DNA from: Clostridia bacterium
Lineage (GTDB): Bacteria; Bacillota; Peptococcia; DRI-13; UBA5745
Assembly: GCA_018434325.1 (NCBI GenBank)
Contig: JAHDPO010000004.1
Span: 124,001-188,000, forward strand
Reading direction: 5' to 3'
Length of the DNA: 64,000 bases
Below, one piece after another: positions 63,030 through 64,000 of the stretch. A program made the position numbers and the translations under genes. Within the stretch, counting starts at the first letter, position 1, and each line of letters begins with the position of its first letter. A model generated the notes under the pieces. That model made no database searches. It was not told where the DNA came from and was given only the letters and a program-made list of their open reading frames with translations.

Positions 63030-63371
63030 ATGCTGCCTACACTGCTTTTTTGGCTGTTTATGCTGGCCTGCATTTTCTTATCTTTATGGATTCGCAGCCG
63101 GAAACTAAGGCGTTATTGGCGCTATACCGCAGGGGAAGCGGGGGAACAAATGTTTTCTCCCATTGCCCAAGCCTTGGGCAACTTGCTTTCGGCAGCCGGC
63201 GGCATTTATTTGTCGGGCCAGCTGCTGGTTGAATTCCTCAAGCTGCCGGAAATACCTCAGGTTGTCTGGCAGGGTACTTCCGTGGATATGCTGGCTCTGC
63301 TCTCCCTTTGGGCCGCTATTTTGCAGCCTTTCTTTATGTGGCTGGCCGGCTTGTTCCGGCGCAAGCCCTGA
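63030..63371 (+). CDS. Small membrane protein of unknown function
   Basis: 113 residues; GGGAGGG before the ATG supports it. N-terminal helix LLFWLFMLACIFLSLWI, a basic loop (RSRKLRRYWRY), then two further hydrophobic segments (~48-70, ~85-106). No family recognised. Lies between mlpA and the PRC-barrel gene on the same strand; a role at the membrane with those proteins is only suggested by position. Confidence 0.75.
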   Translation: MLPTLLFWLFMLACIFLSLWIRSRKLRRYWRYTAGEAGEQMFSPIAQALGNLLSAAGGIYLSGQLLVEFLKLPEIPQVVWQGTSVDMLALLSLWAAILQPFFMWLAGLFRRKP

Positions 63372-63410
63372 CGACGCCTGATGCAAAGCCTTGAGAGAGG
63401 GAGGATACAG

Positions 63411-63662
63411 ATGAGATTAAGCGAGTTGATCGGCAAAGATATCATTAATTTGCAAAATGGCGGCCGTTTAGGCATGGCGGCGGATTCCGACCTGCTGATC
63501 CAGGAGGAAACGGGAATCATTGAATCGATCATTTTGCCGGGGCGGGGCAGTTTTCTCGGCCTCTGGGAAAAGGACGCCCTGACGGTGCCATGGGGCGCAG
63601 TAAAGAAGATCGGTTCGGAAGTCATCATCATGGATTTGGATGAAACCATCCCGAGACGCTGA
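63411..63662 (+). CDS. ylmC: PRC-barrel protein YlmC/YmxH family
   Basis: 83 residues from MRLSELIGKDIINLQNGGRL (GGAGG upstream). PRC-barrel beta domain with the family end VPWGAVKKIGSEVIIMDLDE. Members are sporulation-associated small proteins of unclear function; ymxH sits in the same place in Bacillus. Confidence 0.92.
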   Translation: MRLSELIGKDIINLQNGGRLGMAADSDLLIQEETGIIESIILPGRGSFLGLWEKDALTVPWGAVKKIGSEVIIMDLDETIPRR

Positions 63663-63691
63663 TATGGCCTATAAGCTGGGGAAGCCTCTTC

Positions 63692-63720
63692 TTGCTATTT
63701 GCTGGCAAATCGAATATAAT
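63692..63720 (+). promoter_or_regulatory. Promoter of the RNase J gene
   Basis: TTGCTA, 17 bases, TATAAT; leader of ~155 bases. Confidence 0.75.
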
Positions 63721-63769
63721 AGCAAATGATGAGCGTTGATCGGTTTATTGAATGGTGCAGGACTGTATT

Positions 63770-63825
63770 GGCACTTCGCGAAAAGTGCCTTAATTTTGTT
63801 GTTGGCCCTTACCGGGCAAACAACA
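63770..63825 (+). promoter_or_regulatory. Two hairpins in the RNase J leader
   Basis: GGCACTT/AAGTGCC (63770-63789) followed by TTAATTTT, then TGTTGTTGGCCC/GGGCAAACAACA (63797-63825). The first has a weak terminator look. Confidence 0.5.
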
Positions 63826-63883
63826 GTATATATCTGTACAAAAAAGCAAAAATTATAACCGGATAGGTTAAGGAGGTTATTTA

Positions 63884-64000
63884 ATGGCAAAAGCACAAAT
63901 CCCCCTACAGATCATCCCTTTGGGAGGTCTGGGGGAAATCGGGAAGAACATGACGGTATTCCGTTACGATGACGAGATGATCGTGGTGGATGCCGGCTTG
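63884..64000 (+). CDS. rnj: Ribonuclease J, N-terminal part (cut by window end)
   Basis: First 39 residues. [20 protein letters not shown] followed by [19 protein letters not shown] is the start of the beta-CASP/metallo-beta-lactamase RNase J family (5' exonuclease and endonuclease in mRNA decay). AAGGAGG 8 bases upstream. In Bacillus the dipicolinate and lysine genes lie between ymxH and rnjB; here they are absent. J1 or J2 cannot be decided. Confidence 0.93.
   Translation, partial: MAKAQIPLQIIPLGGLGEIGKNMTVFRYDDEMIVVDAGL

Overview
The window is a stretch of core Bacillota (Firmicutes) chromosome. Support comes from the gene order dprA-topA-trmFO-xerC-codY-rpsB-tsf-pyrH-frr-uppS-cdsA-rseP-ispG-polC and rimP-nusA-ylxR-ylxQ-infB-rbfA-nrnA-truB-ribF-rpsO-pnp-ylxY-dacF-mlpA-ylmC-rnj, together with a PolC-type replicase, CodY, and good AGGAGG ribosome sites with some TTG and GTG starts. 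Sporulation-associated relatives (SpoVB-like flippase, YlxY, DacF, YmxH/YlmC) and the psd-pssA pair suggest an anaerobic Clostridia- or Negativicutes-like organism. I cannot name the genus.

Layout: 1-4.9 kb holds the end of ahcY, a DinG exonuclease-helicase, and psd-pssA for phosphatidylethanolamine. 5-7.9 kb is a minus-strand ferrous iron unit (feoA-feoA, feoB, and a 56-residue Cys-rich FeoB partner) with three palindromic operator-like boxes. 8-13.6 kb has a small membrane protein, folE-surE, a SpoVB/MurJ-like flippase and a second EF-G. 13.7-17.3 kb is accessory: acyltransferase, TraX, a decayed MntA-HEPN toxin-antitoxin pair, tRNA-Trp and intergenic repeats. 17.3-35.7 kb is the DNA-processing, translation and isoprenoid/phospholipid block ending in a PolC that lacks its proofreading exonuclease domain. 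35.8-47.6 kb is envelope-related: an MBL hydrolase, a five-gene operon (alpha/beta hydrolase, membrane-anchored MurF-like ligase, Ddl, LtaS-like, VanY), a TetR regulator, a PLP decarboxylase, YetF and a polysaccharide deacetylase. 47.6-64 kb is the nusA-infB operon, rpsO, pnp and the ylxY-dacF-mlpA-ylmC-rnj region.

Two families of intergenic repeats stand out. One (25040, 43446, 44286, 57047, with a reduced relative at 47812) folds as an almost gap-free four-way junction: a 12-bp outer stem closing three abutting hairpins. One copy keeps the architecture with wholly different arm sequences. The other (16935-17075 and 57304-57431) is MITE-like, about 130 bp, with 23-25 bp terminal inverted repeats and a conserved core. 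These repeats, the exonuclease-less PolC and the envelope operon are the observations most worth following up. No CRISPR array, prophage, rRNA or complete transposase gene was seen.
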